A stretch of 64,000 nucleotides of DNA, from the NCBI RefSeq assembly GCF_013367775.1, contig NZ_CP055157.1, forward strand, positions 4,042,001 to 4,106,000, read 5' to 3'. Below the pieces are notes generated by a model. It did no database searches. It had not been told where the DNA came from and was given only the letters and a program-made list of their open reading frames with translations. The position numbers and the translations under genes are program-made. Positions 15,643 through 25,368 of this stretch are shown here, in pieces; position 1 is the stretch's first letter; each line of letters opens with the position of its first letter. This stretch comes from Microbulbifer sp. YPW1 (lineage in GTDB: Bacteria; Pseudomonadota; Gammaproteobacteria; Pseudomonadales; Cellvibrionaceae).

Positions 15643-18555
15643 TTGAGCAACGTACACCCCGCATTTGAGCCGATTACCAGTGCCGAGATCGAATCTCTTG
15701 GCGTACGTGTGGAAGAGTACCGTCACCGCCGTACCGGCGCCCAGCACCTGCATATTGCCGCCGACAACCCGGAAAACGTATTCCTGGTTGCGCTGCGTAC
15801 CGTACCGGAAGACTCCACCGGCGTCGCACATATCCTCGAACACACCGCCCTCTGCGGTAGTGACAAATACCCGGTGCGCGACCCGTTCTTCATGATGATC
15901 CGGCGCTCACTCAATACCTTTATGAACGCCTTCACCAGCTCCGACTGGACCGCCTATCCCTTCGCCAGCCAGAACCGCAAGGATTTCGACAACCTGCTGG
16001 ACGTATATCTCGACGCGGTGTTTTTCGCCCGTCTCGACCCTCTGGATTTCGCCCAGGAAGGACACCGACTGGAGTTTGCTGACCCGGACAACCCCGATAG
16101 TGATCTGGTCTTCAAGGGTGTTGTATTCAACGAGATGAAGGGCGCCATGAGTTCTGTCACCTCCCAATTGTGGCAGAAACTGAGCAAATATTTGTTCCCC
16201 ACCACCACCTATCACTTCAATTCCGGTGGCGAACCCGCGGATATCCCTGACCTCACTTACGATCAGCTGGTGAGCTTCTATCGCACTCACTACCACCCCA
16301 GCAATGCCATCTTCATGACCTTCGGCGATATCGAGGCGGCAGAGCATCAGGCGGTGTTTGAAGAAAAAGCCCTGCACAAATTCGACCAACTCCACAAAAC
16401 TGTGGAAGTGGGACGGGAGAAACTGTACGTGGCGCCGGTCCGGGTGGAAGAAAAGTATCCGCTTTCCGGCGAAGAATCCCTGGATGAAAAAACCCATATA
16501 GTACTCGGCTGGCTCCTTGGCGACGTCACCGACCTGGAACAGGCGCTCACCGCGCACCTGCTGTCCGGTGTGCTGCTGGATAACAGTGCTTCACCGCTGA
16601 TGCACCTGCTGGAAACCACCGAACTCGGCCAATCCCCTTCCCCCCTGTGCGGACTCGACGATTCCCAGCGTGAACTGGTATTCGTGTGCGGTATCGAGGG
16701 CAGCGAACGGGAGCGAGCGGATGAGCTGGAACAGCAGGTACTCAAGGTACTCGAAGACGTGGCAGAAAACGGCGTGCCCTACGACCAGGTTTCCGCCGCT
16801 CTCCACCAGCTGGAATTACAGCAACGGGAAATCGGTGGTGACGGCTACCCCTACGGCCTGCAACTGATCCTTACCGCACTCACCGGCGCCACTCACCGCG
16901 GTGATGCTATTGGCCTGCTGAACATCGATGCTGCGCTGGAAAAACTGCGCGAGCAGATTCAGGACCCCCAATTTATCGCCAATGCGGCGCGCCAGCTGCT
17001 GCTGGAAAACCAGCATCGCGTGCGCCTGGTACTCTCCCCGGATGCCGAGCTGGCTGGCCGCGAAGAAGCGGCCGAAAAAGCCCGCCTTGCGCAAGTCAAG
17101 GCGACCCTCACCGATGGGGAAAAACAGCAGATCATCCAGACAACCAAAGCCCTTGCGGAACGCCAGTTGCGCAAGGACGATGAATCCATTCTGCCGAAGG
17201 TAGGCGTAGAGGATATCCCTGCGGAGCTGCCCAAGGTCGAGGGCGAAAAAATCGAGCTGAACAATACCCGGGTGACCCGCTACAGTGCTGGCACCAATGG
17301 CCTGGTATACCAGCAGCTGGTTGCGACCCTGCCGGATTTCACCGACGAAGAGCGAATCCTGGTTCCCTACTACTGCCAAACCCTGAGCGAGCTGGGTCTC
17401 GGCGACAAGAACTACCTGGAAGTGCAGCAGTGGCAGGCAGCGGTTGCCGGTTCCCTGCACAGCTTTACCAGTCATCGCACCAAACTCGACAACCTGGACA
17501 GCCAATCGGGGCACTTTATCCTCTCCGGTAAAGCGCTGGCCGCAAACCAGGCGGGTCTGACCGAACTGATGCAGGCCACTATGGAGCAGGTACGCTTTGA
17601 CGAGCTGCCACGCATCAAGGAGCTACTGCTGCAAACCCTGGCGCGCCGTGAACAATCCGTTGTCGGCAGTGGTCACGCCCTCGCCATGGCTGCCGCCAGT
17701 GCCGGATTCAACCGCGCAGCCTGGGAAGGACACGAGTCCGGCGGCCTGCTCGGCCTGCGCCAGCTCAAGGCCCTGGTCAAGTCCCTCGACAGTACCCAGG
17801 GACTGGAAGCCCTTGCAGGCAAGTTCAGCGCGATCCACCAGAAAATCCTCAATGCCAACCGCCAGTTCCTGGTGATCGGTGAAGAGGACCGCCTGTCCGA
17901 CTTTACCGCGGCCCTGAGCCCGCTGGCGAAAGGCGGCGAGCCAACCACCAATCGGGAAGAAGCGCCCTTTACCCCGCGCAAAATCCAGGAAGTATGGCTG
18001 GCCAACAGCCAGGTCAACTTCTGTTCCAAAGCCTACCCGACCGTGCCGATGTCGCACGACGACGCGCCGGCTTTGGCGGTGCTCGGCGGGTTCCTGCGCA
18101 ACGGTTACCTGCACCGCACCATCCGTGAACAGGGCGGTGCTTACGGCGGCGGTGCCAGCCACGACGTCAACATCGGCGCATTCCGCTTCTACTCCTACCG
18201 CGATCCGCGTATGGCAGAAACCCTGCAGGATTTCGATGCGTCGGTGGACTGGCTGCTGAACGAGACCCACGAGGAGTCACAGGTGGAAGAAGCCATCCTC
18301 GGTGTGGTGGGCAGCATGGACAAACCGGGCTCTCCCGCCGGTGAAGCGAAAAAGGCTTTCCACTCCAACCTGTATGGCCGCACCCATGCCATCCGCCAGG
18401 AATTCCGCCGCAAGGTTTCCGAAGTCAGCCTGGCTGATCTGCAACGCGTGGGAGAAACCTACCTGCAGGCGGATAAGGCCAGTACCGCGGTAGTCACCGG
18501 CACTCAGGGACGCGACGCGGGCCTGGCGCTGGACCTGCACGAAGAAAAACTGTGA
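15643..18555 (+). CDS. Insulinase-family (M16C, PreP-like) zinc metalloprotease
   Basis: This 970-aa protein shows the inverted zinc motif HILEH at H63-x-x-E66-H67, followed by [15 protein letters not shown], characteristic of the M16C presequence-protease group. The length covers two M16 halves joined by a hinge, which form a closed chamber for degrading unstructured peptides. The C-terminal half keeps [14 protein letters not shown], the substrate-binding Arg/Tyr segment. There is no signal peptide, so it is probably cytoplasmic. The start is a TTG with TGGAGCAG upstream; the first in-frame ATG lies within the catalytic domain. cmoA begins 37 bases later and may share the transcript. Confidence 0.93.
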   Translation: MSNVHPAFEPITSAEIESLGVRVEEYRHRRTGAQHLHIAADNPENVFLVALRTVPEDSTGVAHILEHTALCGSDKYPVRDPFFMMIRRSLNTFMNAFTSSDWTAYPFASQNRKDFDNLLDVYLDAVFFARLDPLDFAQEGHRLEFADPDNPDSDLVFKGVVFNEMKGAMSSVTSQLWQKLSKYLFPTTTYHFNSGGEPADIPDLTYDQLVSFYRTHYHPSNAIFMTFGDIEAAEHQAVFEEKALHKFDQLHKTVEVGREKLYVAPVRVEEKYPLSGEESLDEKTHIVLGWLLGDVTDLEQALTAHLLSGVLLDNSASPLMHLLETTELGQSPSPLCGLDDSQRELVFVCGIEGSERERADELEQQVLKVLEDVAENGVPYDQVSAALHQLELQQREIGGDGYPYGLQLILTALTGATHRGDAIGLLNIDAALEKLREQIQDPQFIANAARQLLLENQHRVRLVLSPDAELAGREEAAEKARLAQVKATLTDGEKQQIIQTTKALAERQLRKDDESILPKVGVEDIPAELPKVEGEKIELNNTRVTRYSAGTNGLVYQQLVATLPDFTDEERILVPYYCQTLSELGLGDKNYLEVQQWQAAVAGSLHSFTSHRTKLDNLDSQSGHFILSGKALAANQAGLTELMQATMEQVRFDELPRIKELLLQTLARREQSVVGSGHALAMAAASAGFNRAAWEGHESGGLLGLRQLKALVKSLDSTQGLEALAGKFSAIHQKILNANRQFLVIGEEDRLSDFTAALSPLAKGGEPTTNREEAPFTPRKIQEVWLANSQVNFCSKAYPTVPMSHDDAPALAVLGGFLRNGYLHRTIREQGGAYGGGASHDVNIGAFRFYSYRDPRMAETLQDFDASVDWLLNETHEESQVEEAILGVVGSMDKPGSPAGEAKKAFHSNLYGRTHAIRQEFRRKVSEVSLADLQRVGETYLQADKASTAVVTGTQGRDAGLALDLHEEKL

Positions 18556-18592
18556 CGGCACACAACAAAACGAGAACCGCGAGAAAAACGCT

Positions 18593-19333
18593 GTGAACAA
18601 GAAAGACGATATTTTTTCCAAACCGCTGGGGGAAGTCGCCGGCTTCAGCTTTGATCAGTCGGTGGTGGAAGTCTTTCCAGACATGATCCAGCGTTCGGTG
18701 CCCGGTTACACCACTATTGTGGCCATGATCGGCACCCTCGCCGAGCGCTACGCCCAGGCTGGCAGCCGCTGCTATGACCTGGGCAGCTCCCTGTGTGCGG
18801 CGACGCTGGCGATGCGTCACCGCATCCCGGCAGCAGACTGCGAGATCATCGCCGTGGACAACTCACCGGCAATGATCGAGCGCGCCCGCACGGTGCTCGC
18901 GGCGGACAGCGCGCAAATCCCGGTTCATCTGGTTTGCGACAACCTGCAGAATGTGGATGTGGAAAATGCGTCTGTCGTGGTGCTGAACTTTACCCTGCAG
19001 TTCATTCCCACCAGTGAGCGCGAAGAAATCTTGCAGAAAATATACGAAGGGTTGCGTCCGGGTGGCGTACTGATCCTCTCGGAAAAAGTGGCCTTCTCGG
19101 ACAGCGATCATCAGGAACTGATGATTGACCTGCACCACTCGTTCAAGGCCGCCAATGGCTACAGCGCACTGGAAATTGCCCAGAAACGCAGTGCGCTGGA
19201 GAACGTACTTATCCCTGAGACCCTGTTCGATCATCGCACCCGACTGAAAAATGTCGGCTTCAGTAGCGTCGATGTCTGGTTTCAGTGTTTCAATTTCGCA
19301 TCCCTGATCGCCATCAAACAGCGGGATGCCTGA
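18593..19333 (+). CDS. cmoA: Carboxy-S-adenosyl-L-methionine synthase CmoA
   Basis: This 246-aa protein converts SAM and prephenate to carboxy-SAM, the donor used by CmoB. Family signatures are [35 protein letters not shown], here beginning at residue 5, the cofactor loop [15 protein letters not shown], and LNFTLQFIP. The start is a GTG at 18593, giving the usual N-terminus. cmoB follows after 9 bases, the classical cmoAB pairing. Together with cmoM in this window the whole terminal part of the (m)cmo5U34 pathway is encoded; the initial hydroxylation enzymes (TrhO/TrhP type) are not here. Confidence 0.97.
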   Translation: MNKKDDIFSKPLGEVAGFSFDQSVVEVFPDMIQRSVPGYTTIVAMIGTLAERYAQAGSRCYDLGSSLCAATLAMRHRIPAADCEIIAVDNSPAMIERARTVLAADSAQIPVHLVCDNLQNVDVENASVVVLNFTLQFIPTSEREEILQKIYEGLRPGGVLILSEKVAFSDSDHQELMIDLHHSFKAANGYSALEIAQKRSALENVLIPETLFDHRTRLKNVGFSSVDVWFQCFNFASLIAIKQRDA

Positions 19334-19342
19334 GCAGTACCC

Positions 19343-20320
19343 ATGATTGACTACACACCGCTCTATGCCGGGCTGCAGCATATCCCAGCCCTGCGCCCCT
19401 GGCTCACCTCCCTGCCCCAACAGATCGCCGACAACTTGAACCCGGCGCGCTGGGGCGACCTGCCCGACTGGCAGGCGGCACTGGAAGCACTCCCAGATAT
19501 GCTGCCATCGACCACAGAGGTCGGCAGCGAAGTGCGTATCGGTACCGGTGCAGACGCAACGGCCGAACAGAAGGCCTTGCTCGAATCCCAGCTGCACAAG
19601 CTGCATCCATGGCGTAAAGGACCCTGGACGGTGTTTGATATTTTCATCGACACCGAGTGGCGCTCGGACTGGAAGTGGGACCGGGTGGCCCCCCACCTGG
19701 ATGACCTAAATAACCGGCTGGTGCTCGATGTCGGCTGCGGCAGCGGCTATCACTGCTGGCGACAGTTCGGGGCCGGTGCGCGACGGGTAATCGGTATCGA
19801 TCCCTCCGCCAAGTTTGTAGCGCAGTTTTACGCACTGAAAAAATACCTTGGCCTGGACAAGCCGGTGGATGTGCTTCCCGTTGGAATTGAAGCTCTCCCG
19901 GCCAATCTGCGCGCATTCGACACCACCCTGTCCATGGGGGTGCTGTACCACCGCCGCTCTCCCCTGGATCACCTGCGCGAACTGAAGGAAACGCTCCGCC
20001 CCGGCGGCCAGCTACTACTGGAAACCCTGGTTATCGACGGCGGGCTTGGCGAATGCCTGGTCCCTGAAGGTCGCTACGCCAAGATGCGCAATGTGTGGTT
20101 CTTCCCCAGCACTGCCACCCTGGAGAGCTGGTTGCGCAAAACCGGCTTTGTAGATGTGAAAACCGTGGACCTGGACCGAACCAGCCTTGAGGAACAGCGC
20201 AGTACCGACTGGATGCGGTTTGAATCCCTGGCGGACTTTCTCGACCCGTCGGATCCCAACAAGACCATCGAGGGGCATCCCGCACCACTGCGCGCCACAA
20301 TCACCGCCATCGCCCCCTGA
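19343..20320 (+). CDS. cmoB: tRNA U34 carboxymethyltransferase CmoB
   Basis: This 325-aa enzyme moves the carboxymethyl group of carboxy-SAM onto 5-hydroxyuridine at tRNA position 34, giving cmo5U. The N-terminal region (1-100) has the CmoB-specific HKLHPWRKGPW. The Rossmann fold follows with VLDVGCGSGYHCWR, IGIDPS, and LSMGVLYHRRSPLDHL. It is encoded 9 bases after cmoA and is almost certainly co-translated with it. The modification lets tRNAs for Leu, Val, Ser, Pro, Thr and Ala read extra third-base codons. Confidence 0.97.
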   Translation: MIDYTPLYAGLQHIPALRPWLTSLPQQIADNLNPARWGDLPDWQAALEALPDMLPSTTEVGSEVRIGTGADATAEQKALLESQLHKLHPWRKGPWTVFDIFIDTEWRSDWKWDRVAPHLDDLNNRLVLDVGCGSGYHCWRQFGAGARRVIGIDPSAKFVAQFYALKKYLGLDKPVDVLPVGIEALPANLRAFDTTLSMGVLYHRRSPLDHLRELKETLRPGGQLLLETLVIDGGLGECLVPEGRYAKMRNVWFFPSTATLESWLRKTGFVDVKTVDLDRTSLEEQRSTDWMRFESLADFLDPSDPNKTIEGHPAPLRATITAIAP

Positions 20321-20566
20321 CACCAGCATTCCCTGCGTCAGCCGGCAACAAACCAGTGATTTGTTGCACGGCCCGCAGGCTGCACCAAATAAAATCTCGA
20401 TTTCCCGCCCCCGTATTGCACAGTCCAGGCCCTTCGGCGAACGTGTACGCCATCGTTTTGCCACGCACGTTTTGCAGGGCACAGCGGCCCCATAACTACA
20501 CTTATATCTGACCCTGTCGGCGCGGTTTCCGCGCGGGCACTTCTGGCGAGAATTTTCAGGATCCCC

Positions 20567-21952
20567 ATGAGCATCAGTGTTTTCGAACTGTTCAAAATTG
20601 GCGTTGGCCCCTCCAGTTCCCATACCGTCGGCCCTATGGTGGCTGCTCGCCAGTTCGTATGTGACCTGGAAGAACGCGGCGACCTGAGCAAGACCGAACG
20701 TGTCGAAGTCCACTTGTACGGCTCCCTGGCCCTCACCGGGGTGGGCCACGGAACCGACATGGCAGTACTGATGGGGCTTGAAGGCGAAGCCCCGGACACC
20801 ATCGATGTGGACGGGATTGAGGGGCGGCTCGCGGGCATCGACAAGCACCAGCAGCTGATCCTGAACGGGCTGCGCGCCATTCATTTTGAACGGGACCGCG
20901 ATCTCCTGTTCCACAAGGAAGAATTCCTGCCGCAGCACTCCAATGGCATGACCTGCAAGGCCTTTGCTGGAGAGGAAATGCTGTTTGAGCGCAGCTATTT
21001 TTCCATCGGCGGCGGCTTTGTCCTGTCGGACGAGGACTTTGAAAACCGGGAACAGATCGCCACCCTGCTGCCCTATGACTTCAGCTCCGCCGAAGAGTTA
21101 ATGTCACTGTGCGAGCGACACGGCTGGACCATTGCGGAACTGGCCATGGAAAACGAAAAAGCCTTCCGCAGTGAGCAGGAAATCAAGGATGCCCTGTGGC
21201 ATATCTGGGAAGTGATGGAAGCATCGATAGAGCGGGGATGTCACCAGAGTGGCGTTTTACCCGGGGGACTGGGTGTGCGCCGACGCGCCGAGGAGCACTA
21301 CCGGGAGCTCTCCAAGCAAAGCGATGAAGAACGACGCCAGGGGTTATCGATCCTGGACTGGGTGAGCCTGTACGCACTGGCGGTGAATGAGGAAAATGCA
21401 GCGCGCGGCCGTATTGTTACCGCGCCCACCAATGGCGCCGCCGGGGTGATTCCGGCGACCATCGCCTACTACGTACACTTTGTGCACGACCCTCAAGAGC
21501 ACGGCGACCTCAAGGATCAGGTTGTTGAATTCATGCTCACCGCTGGCGCCATCGGCATGCTGTTCAAAAAGAATGCGTCGATTTCCGCTGCGGAAGTAGG
21601 CTGCCAGGGAGAGATTGGCGTGGCCTGCTCCATGGCCTCCGCGGGGCTGGCCGCCGTTCAGGGCGGCAGCAACCAGCAGATCGAAAATGCCGCCGAGATC
21701 GGCATGGAGCACAACCTCGGGCTGACCTGCGACCCCATTGGCGGGTTGGTCCAGGTACCCTGCATCGAGCGCAATACCATGGGTGCAGTGAAAGCCATCA
21801 ATGCCGCACGCCTCGCTCTGCGCGGCACAGGTGCGCATATCGTGCCACTGGACAGCGTGATCGAAACCATGCGCCAGACGGGCATCGATATGCAGAGTAA
21901 ATACAAGGAAACGTCCCTTGGTGGACTGGCGGTAAATGCCGTTAACTGCTGA
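20567..21952 (+). CDS. sdaA: L-serine ammonia-lyase (iron-sulfur type)
   Basis: This 461-aa single-chain enzyme deaminates serine to pyruvate. The N-terminal beta domain has [13 protein letters not shown]; the catalytic alpha domain has the [4Fe-4S] cysteines in [15 protein letters not shown] and [14 protein letters not shown]. The length and domain order match E. coli SdaA/SdaB. The family uses a labile cluster, not PLP, and folds its own C-terminus into the active site. The gene stands alone with 246 bases of upstream DNA; no serine transporter (sdaC) adjoins. Confidence 0.96.
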   Translation: MSISVFELFKIGVGPSSSHTVGPMVAARQFVCDLEERGDLSKTERVEVHLYGSLALTGVGHGTDMAVLMGLEGEAPDTIDVDGIEGRLAGIDKHQQLILNGLRAIHFERDRDLLFHKEEFLPQHSNGMTCKAFAGEEMLFERSYFSIGGGFVLSDEDFENREQIATLLPYDFSSAEELMSLCERHGWTIAELAMENEKAFRSEQEIKDALWHIWEVMEASIERGCHQSGVLPGGLGVRRRAEEHYRELSKQSDEERRQGLSILDWVSLYALAVNEENAARGRIVTAPTNGAAGVIPATIAYYVHFVHDPQEHGDLKDQVVEFMLTAGAIGMLFKKNASISAAEVGCQGEIGVACSMASAGLAAVQGGSNQQIENAAEIGMEHNLGLTCDPIGGLVQVPCIERNTMGAVKAINAARLALRGTGAHIVPLDSVIETMRQTGIDMQSKYKETSLGGLAVNAVNC

Positions 21953-21993
21953 CGTACAGCCTTGCTACCGCACAAGCCAGCCACTCGGAAAGG

Positions 21994-22815
21994 CTAACCC
22001 GGTACTCCGTGCCGGGTGTACACATCAAAGCGCCCGGACTTCCCCTCGAAGCGCAGATTCGGTTTTGCTTCCGCCAGATCTGGCGCCAGGCGCGGTCGCT
22101 TGACCACCGTGCGGTAAAAGCAGGCAGCGAGCGCTGGCGCCAGCAGAGCGTCGGCGTCTTCATCACTGCCTACCAGCTGGTGGAACGCGACCATTTCCTT
22201 TTTTACCTTTGCGCTTTTGTCACGACTGGGAAACATCGGGTCCAGGTAAATGACCGGTATCGATTCGGCGCCCTGCCCTGCCAGCCAGGCAGCGGCACTT
22301 TCCACACGCGGCTCCAGCCGCATCAGCCCGGCAATGGGGGCCAGCTCTCTGTCGGTTTGCGCCGCTTGCTGCAGGCGACGCAGGCCGTCTTCCAGCAGCG
22401 CATAAACCACCGGGTTCCGCTCCAGCATACGCACCTCACAACCCAGTGAAGCGAGCACAAAAGCGTCCCGCCCCAGACCCGCGGTAGCGTCCAGTACCTG
22501 CGGGTAAAAACCGCTGCGCACCCCGATCGCCTTGGCGATCTGCTGGCCCTTGCCACCGCCAAACTTCCGCCGGTGCGCAGCGGCACCGGTCACGAAATCC
22601 ACGGCAACCGGCCCCGGTGCCTTGCGCCCGGTCGCACACAGTTGCAGCTGCTCCCCACACTTGAGAACAAAAGGCCGGTCTTCGATCCGCTTTTCCGGCA
22701 ATTCACCGAGAAACGGCAGCTCAAACTGAGCCGCGAGGGCTTCGCCGCTCGCACAGAATTCCGACGTCGCGGCTGTCACAGCCAACTGCATGTTATCGGG
22801 CGTGGTGGGAGGCAT
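21994..22815 (-). CDS. rsmJ: 16S rRNA (guanine-1516-N2)-methyltransferase RsmJ
   Basis: This 273-aa protein methylates G1516 of 16S rRNA with SAM. It shows the RsmJ signature FVTGAAAHRRKFGGGKGQ, SAM motif DATAGLGRDAFVLASLG, LERNPVVYALLEDGL and the catalytic loop YLDPMFPSR. The end reads GRFDVYTR as in the family. It is convergent with sdaA, 41 bases apart. The start at 22815 gives about 30 residues ahead of the conserved core; an ATG at 22791 (MQLAVTAATSE) is an alternative. Confidence 0.95.
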   Translation of the reverse strand: MPPTTPDNMQLAVTAATSEFCASGEALAAQFELPFLGELPEKRIEDRPFVLKCGEQLQLCATGRKAPGPVAVDFVTGAAAHRRKFGGGKGQQIAKAIGVRSGFYPQVLDATAGLGRDAFVLASLGCEVRMLERNPVVYALLEDGLRRLQQAAQTDRELAPIAGLMRLEPRVESAAAWLAGQGAESIPVIYLDPMFPSRDKSAKVKKEMVAFHQLVGSDEDADALLAPALAACFYRTVVKRPRLAPDLAEAKPNLRFEGKSGRFDVYTRHGVPG

Positions 22816-22848
22816 GCTGGAGGGTATCCATCGCTAAAAGCGGGGAAT

Positions 22849-23229
22849 TTAACCGGGATGGCTCAACCATTCCAGTGCTGCGGCTTCATCCTCGACGGGA
22901 AACGGACGTACTTCTGCCGCTACAAAGTGATTCAGCAGTTGCGGCATAAAGCCCAGCAATGTGCTGTCTGAAAGCACCGCTATACGATGCAGGTGACGGT
23001 GCTGGTTGCGGGTAAACACACAATGGGAAACCAGTGCGGCAAAGTTTTGCCAACCCCGGTAGTGACGGGCGTCAATCAATAGTCCCTGGAGATATCCGTG
23101 CTGGCAGATCACCGGATCCACCTGTGCTGCCAGTGCCCGAAACTCTGCCGGCCTCAGGTCCGCCACCGGGCGGATCTCCAGGATATCGTGGTCGTGATGC
23201 CAACAGTGCTCGATCATCGCCTGACACAA
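22849..23229 (-). CDS. STAS/SEC14-like (SpoIIAA-like) domain protein
   Basis: This 126-aa soluble protein matches the small SpoIIAA-like family. It has an N-terminal strand DILEIRPVADLRPAEF, a central GLLIDARHYRGWQNF that aligns with the family core (LLID...F.GW), and HRIAVLSDSTLLGFM followed by a C-terminal helix with EAAALEWL. Members adopt a lipid-binding CRAL-TRIO/STAS-like fold; the function is not known. It lies 33 bases upstream of rsmJ on the same strand. A second ATG at 23217 is possible. Confidence 0.75.
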   Translation of the reverse strand: MCQAMIEHCWHHDHDILEIRPVADLRPAEFRALAAQVDPVICQHGYLQGLLIDARHYRGWQNFAALVSHCVFTRNQHRHLHRIAVLSDSTLLGFMPQLLNHFVAAEVRPFPVEDEAAALEWLSHPG

Positions 23230-23260
23230 ATTCGTAACTACTTTATCAATGGTAGAAAAG

Positions 23261-23286
23261 AAAAAGGCCGCGAACCAGTCGCGGCC
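23261..23286 (-). terminator. Rho-independent terminator after the 11-residue-repeat protein gene
   Basis: On the minus strand a perfect 8-bp stem (GGCCGCGA/TCGCGGCC, 23266-23273 with 23279-23286) and a 5-nt loop are followed by five T residues (five A at 23261-23265 on the plus strand). It lies 34 bases after the minus-strand stop at 23320. Confidence 0.88.
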
Positions 23287-23319
23287 TTGTCTTCAGGTGA
23301 CGTCCAGCAATGAGAGGGA

Positions 23320-23763
23320 TTACTGCTGGGGCTCCTCGTCCGTTTTTTCCTCGTCGCCACGAAGTTTATCCATGGCGTCCTCGGCGGCATCTTTTGTCGC
23401 TTCACCCGCGTCTTTCAATGCGTCACCGGCATCATCGGCGGCATCCTTGATCACATCACCAGCGTCTTCCGCCGCGTCCTTGACCGCCTCGCCGGTATCC
23501 CGGGCAGCGTCTTTGGTTTCATCCAGCAAACTGCTGTCTGAGCCTTGCGGATCGTCGGTGGTTGGCGCCACGTCATCACTCTCCTGAGGCATGGTCGGAT
23601 CTGAGTCCATGTCCGGTGGGGTGGACGAATCTGGCATGGTGCTTTCGTTGGCGGGCTTCTCCATATTGTCGTAGGCATCACCGACGGAGTCGTCCGATTT
23701 CTGCGACATAAAGTACCCGATGATCAACAGCAGAATAATCAGTGGTAACAGTAATTTCTTCAT
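23320..23763 (-). CDS. Acidic membrane-anchored protein with 11-residue LEA-like repeats
   Basis: This 147-aa protein has one N-terminal hydrophobic anchor (about 4-18) and then a strongly acidic, low-complexity region rich in Asp, Ser and Pro (22-80). A helical repeat follows: KDAARDTGEAV (84-94), KDAAEDAGDVI (95-105), KDAADDAGDAL (106-116), KDAGEAT (117-123) and KDAAEDAMDKL (124-134). The 11-residue period with Lys/Asp/Ala is that of group 3 late embryogenesis abundant proteins and related bacterial stress proteins. It would be anchored in the inner membrane facing the periplasm, or the reverse. It is a single gene with its own terminator. The function is unknown; desiccation or osmotic protection is a guess. 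Confidence 0.72.
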   Translation of the reverse strand: MKKLLLPLIILLLIIGYFMSQKSDDSVGDAYDNMEKPANESTMPDSSTPPDMDSDPTMPQESDDVAPTTDDPQGSDSSLLDETKDAARDTGEAVKDAAEDAGDVIKDAADDAGDALKDAGEATKDAAEDAMDKLRGDEEKTDEEPQQ

Positions 23764-24097
23764 ATACCCAATGACCCCTGGTCGGTTGTAGAGAGTTCAG
23801 AACGAGTGGGCTCAACCGTTCGGTTGCACCGGAACCAGTCCGGCTGCGTATAGCCCTGCGGCTATTGGGCCCTATCGCTACTGGTTGACGCTGCTACAGG
23901 TTTCGCAAAAACCATCATCACGGAAGAAGGCGGCGCCAATACTGATAAGAATAATCTTCAACTGGCGCAATTCAAGGAACAATGTTCCGGTATTCAAGTA
24001 TTTATTGTTCTATCTAGACCGAGGCATATTTGGAGGAAGTCTATATCGACTGGCGCCGGGGGCACGAAATGGACGATTAAAGGCAGTATCCGACTGG
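23764..24097. other. Non-coding stretch upstream of the repeat-protein gene
   Basis: These 334 bases lie between two minus-strand genes. They are A/T-richer around 23930-24030 and should hold the promoter of the gene ending at 23320. A short dyad near 23852-23868 (ATAGCC and GGCTAT) is visible but has no T tract. No coding frame with a ribosome-binding site, RNA gene or repeat was recognised. Confidence 0.45.
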
Positions 24098-24655
24098 CTA
24101 CCCCTGGTAATAGCGGTCCAGTTGCCCCAACAGGCCGGCTGCATCGGCACCAGCCACCGCGGCCTCGCAGCTGGCCAGCTGCAGGCGCCCCTGGGTATCC
24201 GCTTTGGCAAAGATCAAATAGTGTTCGCCACGCTCGAGTTTGCGGTCGCAGTCATCCAGGGTCAATCGAAACGCGACAACATTGGTGGGCGCCCCCTTCC
24301 AGATTTTTTCCGCAACACCGGAATATACATAACCGAGAATGGCCACCATACCCGGTTCAGAAAGCGCGTTATCGATCATGCGGTGGACCCCGGTGATTTT
24401 CACCTGCGCTACCAACTCCGAGGTTGCAATGCGGTCCTGGACCGCGGAATCCAGCGACTCCGATCCATCTTCGTATGTGCCACTTTCCGCATCGGACTGA
24501 TGGGAACCGCTGGCGAGCGCCGCAGAGGAGGCCTCGGTATCTACGGGGTCAGCATGTAATGCCACTGTTGGCGAAAGCAGGCTCAGCAGTAGAGCAAATT
24601 GGAGTGCGAGTCTCGCCGAACCCCAACCCCGAGCTAGGAAGGACATACCCGGCAT
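24098..24655 (-). CDS. Secreted protein of unknown function (possible NTR/TIMP-like domain)
   Basis: This 185-aa protein has a signal peptide (hydrophobic 15-32, probable cleavage near ALHA-DP) and a Ser/Glu-rich linker. A C-terminal domain (about 75-180) carries two cysteines, in LDDCDRKLERGEHYLIFA and LQLASCEAA. The order of a beta strand with a basic start, VAEKIWKG, a Cys, a GEHYLIFA strand and a final Cys recalls the netrin/TIMP-like OB fold of bacterial tissue-inhibitor homologues. That reading is inference from pattern only. AGGGGAA precedes the ATG at 24655. It stands alone. Confidence 0.6.
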   Translation of the reverse strand: MPGMSFLARGWGSARLALQFALLLSLLSPTVALHADPVDTEASSAALASGSHQSDAESGTYEDGSESLDSAVQDRIATSELVAQVKITGVHRMIDNALSEPGMVAILGYVYSGVAEKIWKGAPTNVVAFRLTLDDCDRKLERGEHYLIFAKADTQGRLQLASCEAAVAGADAAGLLGQLDRYYQG

Positions 24656-24685
24656 AACTTTCCCCTGTCATGAATTCCGCACAAT

Positions 24686-24707
24686 AAAAAAGGGCGCCGA
24701 AGCGCCC
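24686..24707 (-). terminator. Rho-independent terminator after the OmpA-family lipoprotein gene
   Basis: On the minus strand GGGCGC-TTCG-GCGCCC has a stable UUCG-type tetraloop and is followed by six T residues (six A at 24686-24691 on the plus strand). It lies 10 bases beyond the stop at 24718. Confidence 0.93.
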
Positions 24708-24717
24708 TCTTATCTTG

Positions 24718-25368
24718 CTACTGAAGCGGAAGTAATTCCAGCTCCACACGACGGTTGGCCTGACGACCGGCGTCGGAATCATTGCTTGCGATCGGGTAAC
24801 GCTCACCGTAGCCCACTGCCTGTATCCGGCCGGCGGCAACGCCACGGGTAGAAAAGAAGTTGGCAACAGATTCGGCGCGACGCTCACTCAGAGTCTGGTT
24901 GGTTACGTCGGAGCCAGTGCTATCGGTGTGGCCGCTTACGCGAATTGCAGTCTTATCAAACTCCTTCAGTACCAGCACCACGGAATCCAGGGTGTCGTAG
25001 AAATCGGAGCGGATTTCGAAGCGGCTGGTCGCGAAGGTAATGTTGCCCGGCATGATCAGGCGGATGTTGTCGCCCTCACGCTGAACGCGTACACCAGTGC
25101 CTTCCAGACGCTGACGCAGAGCCATTTCCTGGCGATCCATGTAGTAGCCGATACCACCGCCGATGGCCGCACCGCCCAGTGCGCCAGTGATGGCACCCTT
25201 CTTGCGATCGCTCTTGCTGGAGGTTGCCGCACCAATAATGGCGCCAGCGACAGCACCAGCACCTGCACCTTTAGCTGCATTACTGGTTTTACTTTCCTGG
25301 GTGTACGGGTCCAGGGTGGTACAACCAACCAGTGAGCCCAGGGCAAGAATTGCTACCCATTTTTTCAT
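24718..25368 (-). CDS. OmpA-family lipoprotein (YiaD-like)
   Basis: This 216-aa protein has a lipobox LVGC with lipidated C16, so it is an outer-membrane lipoprotein. A glycine-zipper segment follows (about 34-75: GAGAGAVAGAIIGAA, GALGGAAIGGGIGYYMD). The C-terminal OmpA domain (about 100-215) shows the peptidoglycan-binding residues in SGHTDSTGS and TLSERRAESV. It tethers the outer membrane to the cell wall, as YiaD/Pal-type proteins do. TAGGAGAAG precedes the ATG. It is a single gene with a strong terminator and a long non-coding upstream region. Confidence 0.94.
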   Translation of the reverse strand: MKKWVAILALGSLVGCTTLDPYTQESKTSNAAKGAGAGAVAGAIIGAATSSKSDRKKGAITGALGGAAIGGGIGYYMDRQEMALRQRLEGTGVRVQREGDNIRLIMPGNITFATSRFEIRSDFYDTLDSVVLVLKEFDKTAIRVSGHTDSTGSDVTNQTLSERRAESVANFFSTRGVAAGRIQAVGYGERYPIASNDSDAGRQANRRVELELLPLQ

